From: an uncultured Bacteroidia bacterium
Lineage (GTDB): Bacteria > Bacteroidota > Bacteroidia > Bacteroidales > UBA932
NCBI GenBank assembly: GCA_902768665.1
Contig: CACXMA010000001.1
Location: 1 to 64,000 of the forward strand
Length of the DNA: 64,000 nt
Direction: 5' to 3'
The notes under the pieces are model-generated. The model was not told the DNA's origin, searched no databases, and saw only the letters and a list, made by a program, of their open reading frames with translations. Made by a program: the position numbers and the translations under genes. Shown in pieces: positions 53,248 to 61,308 of this stretch (the stretch's first letter is position 1; the number at the start of each line of letters is the position of its first letter).

Positions 53248-54749
53248 CAGAAGTCCGGATTGTTGTAAGGTCCGTCGTCCGGGAAGGACACCGGCGCGCC
53301 GAGGGCGTCGTCGTTCATGGCGGAGGCCTTGTATTCGCTCGTGAGCGTCTCCTCGTTCTCGACGAACTTGACGCGTTCCGCCTTGAAGCGCATCGGCAGC
53401 TCGCCGGTCTCGCCGTTGCGGTGCTTGGCGATGATGATGTAAGTCGTCTCGCGGCCTTCCGGGGTCTCGGACAGGCCGAGGAAGTCCGGACGGTGGATGA
53501 ACAGCACCATATCGGCATCCTGCTCGATGGAGCCGGATTCGCGGAGGTCGCTCAGCATCGGCTTGCCGTTGCCCTTTTCGCGCTGGACGGCCTGGCGGGA
53601 GAGCTGGGAGAGGGCGATGATTGGCACGTTGAGTTCCTTGGCGGTCGCCTTGAGGGAACGGGAGATGGCCGCGACTTCCTGCTCGCGCATGCCCCGCAGG
53701 TCGGCGGGACCCTGCATCAGCTGGAGGTAGTCCACGATGATCAGGCGGACCTTCTTCTGCTTGACGAGGCGCTTGGCTTTGGCGCGGAACTCGGTCAGCG
53801 GCAGGCCCGGGGTGTCGTCGATGTAGAGGGGAGCCTTGGAGAGGTTCGACAGCGTCATGTCGAGCTGCTGCCACTCGTAGGTCTCCAGCGGCACGCCGCC
53901 CTTGATCTTGTCGGCCGGAAGGCCCGACTCGGACGTCATCAGACGCTTGACGAGCTGGATGGCGGACATTTCGAGGGAGAACACCGCGACGGGGATGTTG
54001 TGGTCCACGGCGGCGTTGCGAGCGAGGTTGAGGGAGAAGGCTGTCTTACCGACGGAGGGACGGGCCGCCAGGATGATGAGGTCCGACGGCTGCCAGCCCA
54101 TCGTGATGCGGTCGAGGCTCGGGAAGCCGGACGGCACGCCGTTGAGGCCGGTGCGGCCCTGCATTTCCTGGATCTCGTTCATCGCGGTGTTGATCAGCGA
54201 GCCCACTTCCTGGACGTCCTTGCGGGTGTTGTCCTGGATGGCGTCGTAGATCTGCGACTGGGCGGTGTCGATCAGGTCGTCGACATTGACGGACTCGTCG
54301 TAGGAGTCCTTGAGGATCCGGTGGGAAGCGGAGATCAGCTCGCGCTGGATGTTCTTCTGCTTGAGGATCCGGATGTAATACTCGATGTTGGCCGCCGCGC
54401 CGATCTTCTGCGACAGGTTCACGAGGGTCACGGGACCGCCGATCGCCTCGAGGTTGCCCTGGGCGGTCAGTTTCGTGGACACGGTGATGATGTCGATGGC
54501 GGCGTGCTCGTTGGTGAGGGCCGTCATCGCCTCGAAGATCATCCGGTGGACGGGGTCGTAGAAGCATGACGGACGGAGCTCCTCCATCGCTTCGTCGATG
54601 ACGGAGGGCTCAATCAGCATGGCGCCGAGGACGGCCTCTTCAACATCAAGAGCTTGAGGGGGTTTGGTACCCATCTCAAGCCCCAGTGCGTCCAGATTGA
54701 CCGCCTGCTCTTTCCTGCTGACAGCGGGTTTTTTCGAAGATGCAGGCAT
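53247..54749 (-). CDS. dnaB: Replicative DNA helicase
   Basis: 500 residues. N-terminal primase-interaction domain (about 30-130: PQALDVEEAVLGAMLIEPSV), linker, and RecA-like ATPase with Walker A ARPSVGKT at about 229-236, VRLIIVDYLQLM and SGSIEQDADMVLFIHR. It is the hexameric fork helicase. No intein interrupts it. The N-terminal tail of about 30 residues and the acidic C-terminus are lineage features. It sits upstream of rseC-rnf, an unexpected functional mix likely reflecting cotranscription only. Confidence 0.97.
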   Translation of the reverse strand: MPASSKKPAVSRKEQAVNLDALGLEMGTKPPQALDVEEAVLGAMLIEPSVIDEAMEELRPSCFYDPVHRMIFEAMTALTNEHAAIDIITVSTKLTAQGNLEAIGGPVTLVNLSQKIGAAANIEYYIRILKQKNIQRELISASHRILKDSYDESVNVDDLIDTAQSQIYDAIQDNTRKDVQEVGSLINTAMNEIQEMQGRTGLNGVPSGFPSLDRITMGWQPSDLIILAARPSVGKTAFSLNLARNAAVDHNIPVAVFSLEMSAIQLVKRLMTSESGLPADKIKGGVPLETYEWQQLDMTLSNLSKAPLYIDDTPGLPLTEFRAKAKRLVKQKKVRLIIVDYLQLMQGPADLRGMREQEVAAISRSLKATAKELNVPIIALSQLSRQAVQREKGNGKPMLSDLRESGSIEQDADMVLFIHRPDFLGLSETPEGRETTYIIIAKHRNGETGELPMRFKAERVKFVENEETLTSEYKASAMNDDALGAPVSFPDDGPYNNPDF

Positions 54750-54767
54750 ATGATGCGGTCAAAGGAA

Positions 54768-55574
54768 TTATTCGGCGTCCGGATTGATGATGATGCGGCC
54801 GCAGTGCTCGCAGATGACGAGCTTCCGGCCGGAAGCGATGTCGATCAGGCGCTGCGGGGTGATCTTGCTGAAGCAGCCGCCGCAGGCACCGCCGACGATG
54901 CTGACCACGGCGAGGTGGTTGTTGACGCTCTGGCGGATGCGGTCGTAGGCGCTCATCGTACGGGCATCGATCTTGGCGGCGCAGGCCTCGCGGACAGCCG
55001 TGAGCTGCTGCTCTTCCTTGGAGGTCGACTCGACGATCGTGGCGAGCTCTTCCTTCTTGAGGTTGAGGTCGTCGGTGCAGATCGTGATGCGGTCCTTGAT
55101 GCCTTCGATCTCGCCCTTGGCGACGAGGATCTTCTGCTTGGCCTCGGTCGACACCTTTTCGGCGATCTGCTTGAGGAGGTTGAGGTTCTCGATCTCCTTC
55201 TCGATGGAGTCATACTCGCGGCTGTTGGAGATGCCGCCGAGCTGCTGCTGGTACTTGGCGATCTGCTCCTCGTCCTCGAGCATCTTCTGCTTGCTGTCGG
55301 CGATGGTCATGTTCATGTTCTCGATCTCCGTCGTGCGCTCGGCAATTTTGCCTTTCAGGCGGGCGATCTCTTCCTCGAGGGCCGCGACTTCCATCGGCAG
55401 CTCACCGCGGAGCTGGAGGATCTTGTCGATCTCGGAATCTGCTTTCTGGAGCTCATAGAGGGTCTTGAGCTTCTCTTCTACGGAAAGGTCGGATTCGGCG
55501 AAATTCTTCTGGAGGGAGACGAAGGTTTCCCTGTTGTCAATCGGGGTCTCGACTTTCTTGATTTTCTTAGCCAT
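54768..55574 (-). CDS. Coiled-coil protein with C4 zinc ribbon
   Basis: 268 residues. Residues about 30-205 are an uninterrupted heptad-rich coiled coil (EEEIARLKGKIAERTTEIEN and on). The C-terminus is a zinc ribbon with CGGC and CEHCG. This is the widespread DUF164/CdsZ-type family, thought to bind nucleic acid or act near RNase; its role in Bacteroidota is not known. It lies 8 bp from the Nif3 gene, its habitual neighbour. Confidence 0.88.
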   Translation of the reverse strand: MAKKIKKVETPIDNRETFVSLQKNFAESDLSVEEKLKTLYELQKADSEIDKILQLRGELPMEVAALEEEIARLKGKIAERTTEIENMNMTIADSKQKMLEDEEQIAKYQQQLGGISNSREYDSIEKEIENLNLLKQIAEKVSTEAKQKILVAKGEIEGIKDRITICTDDLNLKKEELATIVESTSKEEQQLTAVREACAAKIDARTMSAYDRIRQSVNNHLAVVSIVGGACGGCFSKITPQRLIDIASGRKLVICEHCGRIIINPDAE

Positions 55575-55582
55575 ATCGTTGC

Positions 55583-56362
55583 TTAGTAATAAATAACCGG
55601 GTTATTCAGCTTCTCGCTGATGCGAACTGCAAAGGTAGGAAATTTTTTCTTAATTAAGGTAAATAATATGTCCGTGATGCCGATTTCGCTCTCGAAATGG
55701 CCGATGTCCATCAGCATGAAGCCCTCCGGGGTGAAGAAATTGTGGTAGGAGATGTCGGCGCTGATGTAGAGCTGGGCGCCGGCCCTGCGGGCGGTTTCGA
55801 TGAGCGATCCGCCCGATCCGCCGCAGAGGGCGACGGTCCGGATGGGGGTCCTGAGCGGCCTGGAGGCGCGGATGGCGCGGACGCCGCACTGCTTTTTCAG
55901 CAGGCCGCGGATTTCCTCGACGCTGAGGGGCTCCGGCAGGTTGCCGATGACGCCGAGTCCGTGCTCGCCGTCGGCGTCGGGCTCGAGGATGCGGACATCC
56001 TGCAGCCCCATCTTTCCGGCGAAAATGCCGCTGACGCCTTCCAGGACCTTGTCGGAGGCGGTATGCGTGGCATAAACGGCGATGCCGGCGCGGATGGCTT
56101 TCATCACGGCACAGCCGACCGGGTCGTCCGCGCTGATGCGGCGGATGCCCTTGAAGATGAGGGGATGGTGCGTGACGATGAGGTCGAATCCGCCGGCGGC
56201 CGCCTCGTCGACCAGTTCCGGGGTGCAGTCAAAGCCGATGAGAACGCCGTGGACGGTGTCCTCCGGGCTGCCGATGAGAAGGCCGCTGTTGTCCCAGCTC
56301 TCCTGGATGCAAAGGGGCGCGAAAGCCTCGATGGCGGCGGTGATGTCTTTTACCTGGATCAT
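55583..56362 (-). CDS. Nif3-like dinuclear metal centre protein
   Basis: 259 residues of the Nif3/YbgI family. Metal ligands appear in IVTHHPLIFKG, in the YATHTASDK segment, and in the C-terminal DIGHFESE. LCIQESWDNSGLLIGSPED opens the protein. YbgI-type proteins form hexameric toroids; the reaction is uncertain, with GTP cyclohydrolase-like or repair roles proposed. It is the shorter version without the inserted PII-like domain. It overlaps the upstream merR-type gene by 4 bp. Confidence 0.93.
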   Translation of the reverse strand: MIQVKDITAAIEAFAPLCIQESWDNSGLLIGSPEDTVHGVLIGFDCTPELVDEAAAGGFDLIVTHHPLIFKGIRRISADDPVGCAVMKAIRAGIAVYATHTASDKVLEGVSGIFAGKMGLQDVRILEPDADGEHGLGVIGNLPEPLSVEEIRGLLKKQCGVRAIRASRPLRTPIRTVALCGGSGGSLIETARRAGAQLYISADISYHNFFTPEGFMLMDIGHFESEIGITDILFTLIKKKFPTFAVRISEKLNNPVIYY

Positions 56363-56676
56363 AGCGACTTGCGGACGGCTTCGAGTTCTTTGCGGATGGC
56401 CTTCAGGGACTCCAGGGCCCGGGCTCTCTTGGCGACGAGGTTCTTCTCGGCGCTCAGGCGCTTGTTCGCTCCCTCGAGCGTCATGCCGCCGTCCTTGACG
56501 AGGACCTTGATCTGCTTGAGCGCCTCGATGTCCGCGGCGGTGTACTGGCGGTTGCCCTTGGCGTTGCGCTGGGGCTTGACGAACTTGGGGAACTGGTTGG
56601 ACCAGAACCGGATGGCGGAAACCGATTCGCCGAGGATGTCGGCGGTTTCGCTGATGCTGTAGAACAATTTTTCCAT
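56359..56676 (-). CDS. MerR-family transcriptional regulator
   Basis: 105 residues. A MerR helix-turn-helix at the N-terminus (YSISETADILGESVSAIRFW), the wing NRQYTAADIEALKQI, and a short coiled coil (ERA-like LSAEKNLVAKRARALESLKA). No cysteine-based sensor or effector domain follows, as in the MerR-like proteins linked to envelope peptidases in Bacteroidota. It lies 5 bp after the M23 gene and overlaps the Nif3 gene. Confidence 0.88.
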   Translation of the reverse strand: MEKLFYSISETADILGESVSAIRFWSNQFPKFVKPQRNAKGNRQYTAADIEALKQIKVLVKDGGMTLEGANKRLSAEKNLVAKRARALESLKAIRKELEAVRKSL

Positions 56677-56681
56677 GTCTT

Positions 56682-57602
56682 CTAGTCGAGGGATTGGCCG
56701 GTGTGAGCCGACATATAGAGCATATTCATGTATTCGGTGGGGGTCACGTCCGCGAACAGGTGGCTGACCGGATCGCGCAGGAGGGAGTCGCGCCGGACGA
56801 CCTCGTAGTGGAGGTGCGGGGAGAAGCTGCTGCCGCTCATGCCGACGGTGCCGATGATCTGCCCGCGGGAGACGTGCTGGCCCTGGCTGACGGTAATCTC
56901 GCCGAGGCAGCGGTAACGGGTCGTCCAGCCGCCCGGGTGGGTGATTTCCACGGTGTTGCCGAGGCTCTTGCGGGTCTTGTCGATCCGGCTGACGGTGCCT
57001 GCCGCCGCGGCGGTGACGGGGGAGTCCTGCGGAACGATGAGGTCGACGCCGGTGTGGTTCAGCTCGACCTTCAGCATCGGGCTCATGCGCGGGCCGAGCG
57101 AGGCGCCGATCTGCGCGTAGCTGATCCCGTTGACGGGAAGGGCCATCGGCGGCAGGGTGTCGCGGCTGCGGTCTATGAGCCGGGCGATTTCGCGGAAATT
57201 GGCCTCGATGGCGGCGGCGTCCGCAAGCAGGCGGTCGGCCTTTTGGGCGGTATTTACAATCAGGTCGCCCTGCGGGAGGGTGTCGAGGGCGGCGAGGAAA
57301 TCGTCGCTGCGGTACATTTCGAGCGAGGGCGCCTCCGTGTAGAAGAGGTCGTGGTAGATGTCGTGGTCCCGGACCTGGAGGTAGGCGATGGCGTCGGTGA
57401 CGCGCTGCTCGCGCTGGCGGAGCGTTTCGTACTGGGCGGCGAGCTGCTTGTTCTCGCGGCGGAGGATGCGGTCCTCGTCGGTGCGGATCAGCCACACGAA
57501 GAGGCCCGTCACCACGAGCGATACGGACAGGCTGCCGAGAAGGATTCCCAGCGTCCGGCGGAGGATGCGTCCGGCAAGGGTATGCTGCTTTTTCTGCGTC
57601 AT
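56682..57602 (-). CDS. M23-family peptidase with substituted active site
   Basis: 306 residues. One N-terminal membrane helix (about 20-40), a coiled coil (about 45-75), and a C-terminal LytM/M23 domain. Zinc ligands are present: His183 and Asp187 (NHTGVDL), His265 in HLHYEV. The catalytic His found in Y-A-H-L/M-S of active enzymes is Cys232 here (YRCLGE); the first His of HLH (His263) is kept. Reduced or lost hydrolase activity is likely, as in EnvC-type activators. It lies 3 bp downstream of the intact M23 gene. Confidence 0.88.
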   Translation of the reverse strand: MTQKKQHTLAGRILRRTLGILLGSLSVSLVVTGLFVWLIRTDEDRILRRENKQLAAQYETLRQREQRVTDAIAYLQVRDHDIYHDLFYTEAPSLEMYRSDDFLAALDTLPQGDLIVNTAQKADRLLADAAAIEANFREIARLIDRSRDTLPPMALPVNGISYAQIGASLGPRMSPMLKVELNHTGVDLIVPQDSPVTAAAAGTVSRIDKTRKSLGNTVEITHPGGWTTRYRCLGEITVSQGQHVSRGQIIGTVGMSGSSFSPHLHYEVVRRDSLLRDPVSHLFADVTPTEYMNMLYMSAHTGQSLD

Positions 57603-57605
57603 GGC

Positions 57606-58565
57606 CTATCGCTTTTTCGGGGTCCCCAGGATGGCCTTGGAGTCCTCCTGGCGCGACTGCACCAGCTTGCGGTATTCGTCGAGGTCCATGTGGAGGTCCA
57701 TGTAGTTGTAGGGGTTGACCGCCTGGTCGTGGTAGTAGACTTCGTAGTGGAGGTGGGGGCCGGAGATGCGGCCGCTCTTGCCCGACTGGCCGAGATGGTC
57801 CCCGCGGCGGACTCTCATGCCCTCGGCGACGCTGATGATGCTCATGTGGGCGTAGCGGGTCTTGTAGCCGAATCCGTGGTCGATGACCACCGAGAGGCCG
57901 TAGCCCTTGTGCTCGAAGGTCAGGCTCTCGACGACCCCGTCACCGGTGGCGAAGATCGGGTTGCCGGGCTTGCAGGCGAAGTCCATGCCCTTGTGCATGC
58001 GGGTCGAGCCGTTGAGGGGGTCCCTGCGGTAGCCGAAGGGGCTGGAGAGGTTGTAGGTCGTGGGGTCGGGGATGATCGGGGGGATGGCGGGGATGCAGGA
58101 TGCCATGTCGCCGGAGATGCGGGCGATGTCGGCCACTTCCTCGAAGGAGCGCCCCTGGATGTAGGCTTCCTTTTCCACCTTGTCGAGCAGCAGGGCGGTC
58201 CGGCGCAGAAGACCTGCGCGGTCGGCGCCCTTGAGGTCGGGATAGCGTTCGCCTTCCGAGAGGATGCCTTCCTTTCGGCGCTGGTCGGGGATGGAAGGAA
58301 GGGCGAAGAGGGAGCGGTATATCGTCTCGTCGCGGAGCTTGAGGCCTTCGAGGATCTCTTCCTGCTGGTGGAGGCGGAGGCCGATGTTGCCGACCCGGGC
58401 CGTCAGCTCGGCGTTCTTCTGCCGGCGGAGGACCGTTCCGGGCAGGTCGTAGCCAAGGACGGCGGTGTACATCCAGAAATACAGAAAGAACAGGCCGACT
58501 CCGCCGCCGAGCATCAGCAGCAGGGAAACGAGCCTGAGGGTTGTTTTCTGTTTGCGCTTGTCCAT
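57606..58565 (-). CDS. M23-family peptidoglycan endopeptidase
   Basis: 319 residues from the ATG at 58565. N-terminal membrane helix (LVSLLLMLGGGVGLFFLYFW), periplasmic helical region, then the M23 domain with MHKGMDF, TRYAHMS and HLHYEV, so all zinc and catalytic residues are in place. It cuts peptide cross-links in the periplasm. SSPFGYRRDPLNGSTRMHKG is the usual lead-in. The -7 box ends 8 bp upstream of the ATG. It is the first gene of the long minus-strand train down to rnfA. Confidence 0.93.
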   Translation of the reverse strand: MDKRKQKTTLRLVSLLLMLGGGVGLFFLYFWMYTAVLGYDLPGTVLRRQKNAELTARVGNIGLRLHQQEEILEGLKLRDETIYRSLFALPSIPDQRRKEGILSEGERYPDLKGADRAGLLRRTALLLDKVEKEAYIQGRSFEEVADIARISGDMASCIPAIPPIIPDPTTYNLSSPFGYRRDPLNGSTRMHKGMDFACKPGNPIFATGDGVVESLTFEHKGYGLSVVIDHGFGYKTRYAHMSIISVAEGMRVRRGDHLGQSGKSGRISGPHLHYEVYYHDQAVNPYNYMDLHMDLDEYRKLVQSRQEDSKAILGTPKKR

Positions 58566-58573
58566 GTAACCAA

Positions 58574-58581
58574 CAAATATA
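58574..58581 (-). promoter_or_regulatory. -7 box heading the M23-dnaB-rnf gene train
   Basis: Minus strand TATATTTG, 8 bp before the ATG at 58565, so the leader is at most a few bases. Confidence 0.55.
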
Positions 58582-58653
58582 ACAAAAAAGTCGCAAATCC
58601 GGCGCTTTTTTGCCAATTACGTGCCTGCGCAAGGATTTTTCCGAGATTTGTTG

Positions 58654-58661
58654 TAATTTTG
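58654..58661 (+). promoter_or_regulatory. -7 box for alaS
   Basis: TAATTTTG, 25 bp before the ATG at 58687. The M23 promoter points the other way about 70 bp upstream. Confidence 0.55.
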
Positions 58662-58686
58662 CAAGTTATTGTAAAAACTGCAAAAA

Positions 58687-61302
58687 ATGACTGCAAAAGA
58701 AATTCGGCAGAAATATCTGGAATTCTTCGCCTCCAAGGGCCATACCGTCGTCCCTTCCGCTCCGATGGTGATCAAGAACGACCCGACCCTGATGTTCACG
58801 AATGCGGGAATGAACCAGTTCAAGGATATTTTCCTCGGCAACGCCGCGCCCAAGTTCCCCCGGGCGGCGGACAGCCAGAAGTGCCTCCGCGTGAGCGGCA
58901 AGCACAACGACCTCGAGGCCGTGGGCCACGACGGACGCCACCACACGATGTTCGAGATGCTCGGCAACTGGAGCTTCGGCGACTATTTCAAGACCGAGGC
59001 CATCGACTGGGCCTGGGAGCTGCTGACCGAGGTCTACAAGATCGATAAGACCAAGCTCTACGCGACGGTCTTCGAGGGCTGCCCGGAAGAGGGCACCGCG
59101 CTCGATACCGAGGCGCAGGAAGCCTGGCGCAAGCACCTTCCGGAGGACCACATCCTCACGGGCAACAAGCACGACAATTTCTGGGAAATGGGCGACACGG
59201 GCCCCTGCGGCCCCTGTTCGGAGATCCACATCGACCTCCGCAGCGACGCCGAGATCGCAAAGATCCCCGGCCGCGAGCTCGTCAATACGGACAACGACGA
59301 GGTGATCGAAATCTGGAACCTCGTGTTCATGCAGTACAACCGCAAGGCCGACGGCCATCTCGAGCCGCTGCCCGCCAAGAGCATCGACACCGGCATGGGC
59401 TTCGAGCGCCTCTGCATGATTCTCCAGAACAAGAAATCCAATTACGAGACCGACGTCTTCAGCGGCCTGATCGGCCGGGTCGAGGAATTCTCCGGTCACA
59501 AATACGCCGAGGGCGGCAATGTCGAGGTCGCGATGCGCGTAATCGCCGACCACGTTCGCGCCATCGCCTTCTCCATCGCCGACGGCCAGCTGCCGTCCAA
59601 TGTGAAAGCCGGCTATGTGATCCGCCGCATCCTCCGCCGCGCCGTCCGCTACGGCTATACCTTCCTCGGATTCGACGAGCCGTTCCTGTGCCGCCTGATC
59701 CCGCAGCTGGTCGCCGACATGGGCGAGGCCTATCCCGAGCTCCCGGCCCAGCAGAAGCTGATCGAGAACGTCATCCGCGAGGAGGAGAACGCCTTCCTCA
59801 AGACGCTCGACAAGGGTATCCGCATGCTCGAGGACCACATGGCCAAGGCTGCGGACACCAGGAAGGTCTCCGGCAATGACGCCTTTGTCCTCTACGATAC
59901 CTACGGCTTCCCGATCGACCTGACCGAGCTCATCGCCACGGAAAAGGGCTACACCGTGGATCTCGAGGGTTTCAATGTGGAGCTCCAGAAGCAGAAGGAG
60001 CGCGCCCGCAACGCCACGGCCAACGAATTCGGCGACTGGGAGACCTTCGTCGAGGGCGAGGAAGTGGTGTTCGAGGGCTATGACACCCTCCGCGTGGAAG
60101 GCGCCCGCCTGCTGCGCCAGCGCACCGTCAAGCAGAAGAACAAGGAATACTTCCAGCTCGTCTTTGACCGCACGCCTTTCTATGCCGAAATGGGCGGCCA
60201 GGTCGGCGATACCGGCCTTATCGAGAGCGCTTCCGGCGAGCAGATCCGCATCCTCAACACCGTCAAGGAGAACAACCTGACGATCCACCTTGCGGAGCGT
60301 TTCCCCGCCGACACCGCCTCGCTCTTCACCCTTTCGGTGGACGGTGCCCGCCGGCAGAAGATCATGAACAACCACACGGCGACGCACCTGATGCACCAGG
60401 CCCTGCGCGAGATTCTCGGCATCCACGTGGAGCAGAAGGGTTCGTTCGTGTGTGACAACTATTTCCGCTTCGACTTCTCGCATTTTCAGAAGGTGACCGA
60501 CGATGAGATCGAGGCCGTCGAGCGCCGCGTCAACGCCCTGATCCGTGCGGACTTCCCGCTCTGCGAAAAGCGCGACGCGACCATGGAGGAGGCCCGTTCG
60601 ATGGGTGCCATGGCCCTGTTCGGCGAGAAGTACGGCAACGTGGTCCGCGTGGTCCGCTTCGGCGACAGCGTCGAGCTCTGCGGCGGTACCCACACCCGTT
60701 CCACCGGTACGATCGGCCTGTTCAAGATCGTCGCCGAGAGCGCCGTCGCCGCCGGTGTGCGCCGCATCGAGGCCGTGACCGGAGAGGCCGCCGAGGAACT
60801 GATCATCCAGACGGAGCGTATGCTGAAGGGCATCCGCGGCCTGCTGAACAACGTCCCCGACCTCGCCGGTGCGATCCACAAGCTGGTCGAGGAGAACGCC
60901 GAGGCCCGCAGGCAGCTCGAAGCCGCCGCCGCCGAAAAGGCCGCGCAGCTGGCCGAGAAGCTCTACGAGAGCGCCGAGCTGATCGGCGGTATCCGCGTGG
61001 TCCGTTTCGACCGCAGCGTCGAGCCGGGCATGGTGAGAAATATCGCGCTGCTGCTCCAGAAAAAGGCCGAGAACCTCGTTCTCGCCGCGGCCTTTGCCTA
61101 TGACGCCAAGCCGAACCTCGTGCTGATGTACTCGGCCGACCTCGTCGCCAAGGGCAAGAACGCCGGTAAGGACATCCGCGAGGCCGCGAAGCTCATCCAG
61201 GGCGGCGGCGGCGGACAGCCCGGTCTGGCAACGGCCGGAGGCCGCGACTGCTCAAGCCTTCCCGCAGCCCTTGACCTCCTTGTGGAACTCGCTACGGCAT
61301 AA
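58687..61302 (+). CDS. alaS: Alanyl-tRNA synthetase
   Basis: 871 residues, full length. Catalytic class II domain: [38 protein letters not shown] and [15 protein letters not shown]. The editing domain has [13 protein letters not shown] and [10 protein letters not shown]; the C-Ala region closes with [14 protein letters not shown]. It charges tRNA-Ala and clears mischarged Ser/Gly. The lptF/G-fmt gene starts 6 bp after its stop, so they are cotranscribed. Confidence 0.98.
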   Translation: MTAKEIRQKYLEFFASKGHTVVPSAPMVIKNDPTLMFTNAGMNQFKDIFLGNAAPKFPRAADSQKCLRVSGKHNDLEAVGHDGRHHTMFEMLGNWSFGDYFKTEAIDWAWELLTEVYKIDKTKLYATVFEGCPEEGTALDTEAQEAWRKHLPEDHILTGNKHDNFWEMGDTGPCGPCSEIHIDLRSDAEIAKIPGRELVNTDNDEVIEIWNLVFMQYNRKADGHLEPLPAKSIDTGMGFERLCMILQNKKSNYETDVFSGLIGRVEEFSGHKYAEGGNVEVAMRVIADHVRAIAFSIADGQLPSNVKAGYVIRRILRRAVRYGYTFLGFDEPFLCRLIPQLVADMGEAYPELPAQQKLIENVIREEENAFLKTLDKGIRMLEDHMAKAADTRKVSGNDAFVLYDTYGFPIDLTELIATEKGYTVDLEGFNVELQKQKERARNATANEFGDWETFVEGEEVVFEGYDTLRVEGARLLRQRTVKQKNKEYFQLVFDRTPFYAEMGGQVGDTGLIESASGEQIRILNTVKENNLTIHLAERFPADTASLFTLSVDGARRQKIMNNHTATHLMHQALREILGIHVEQKGSFVCDNYFRFDFSHFQKVTDDEIEAVERRVNALIRADFPLCEKRDATMEEARSMGAMALFGEKYGNVVRVVRFGDSVELCGGTHTRSTGTIGLFKIVAESAVAAGVRRIEAVTGEAAEELIIQTERMLKGIRGLLNNVPDLAGAIHKLVEENAEARRQLEAAAAEKAAQLAEKLYESAELIGGIRVVRFDRSVEPGMVRNIALLLQKKAENLVLAAAFAYDAKPNLVLMYSADLVAKGKNAGKDIREAAKLIQGGGGGQPGLATAGGRDCSSLPAALDLLVELATA

Positions 61303-61308
61303 TCCCTT

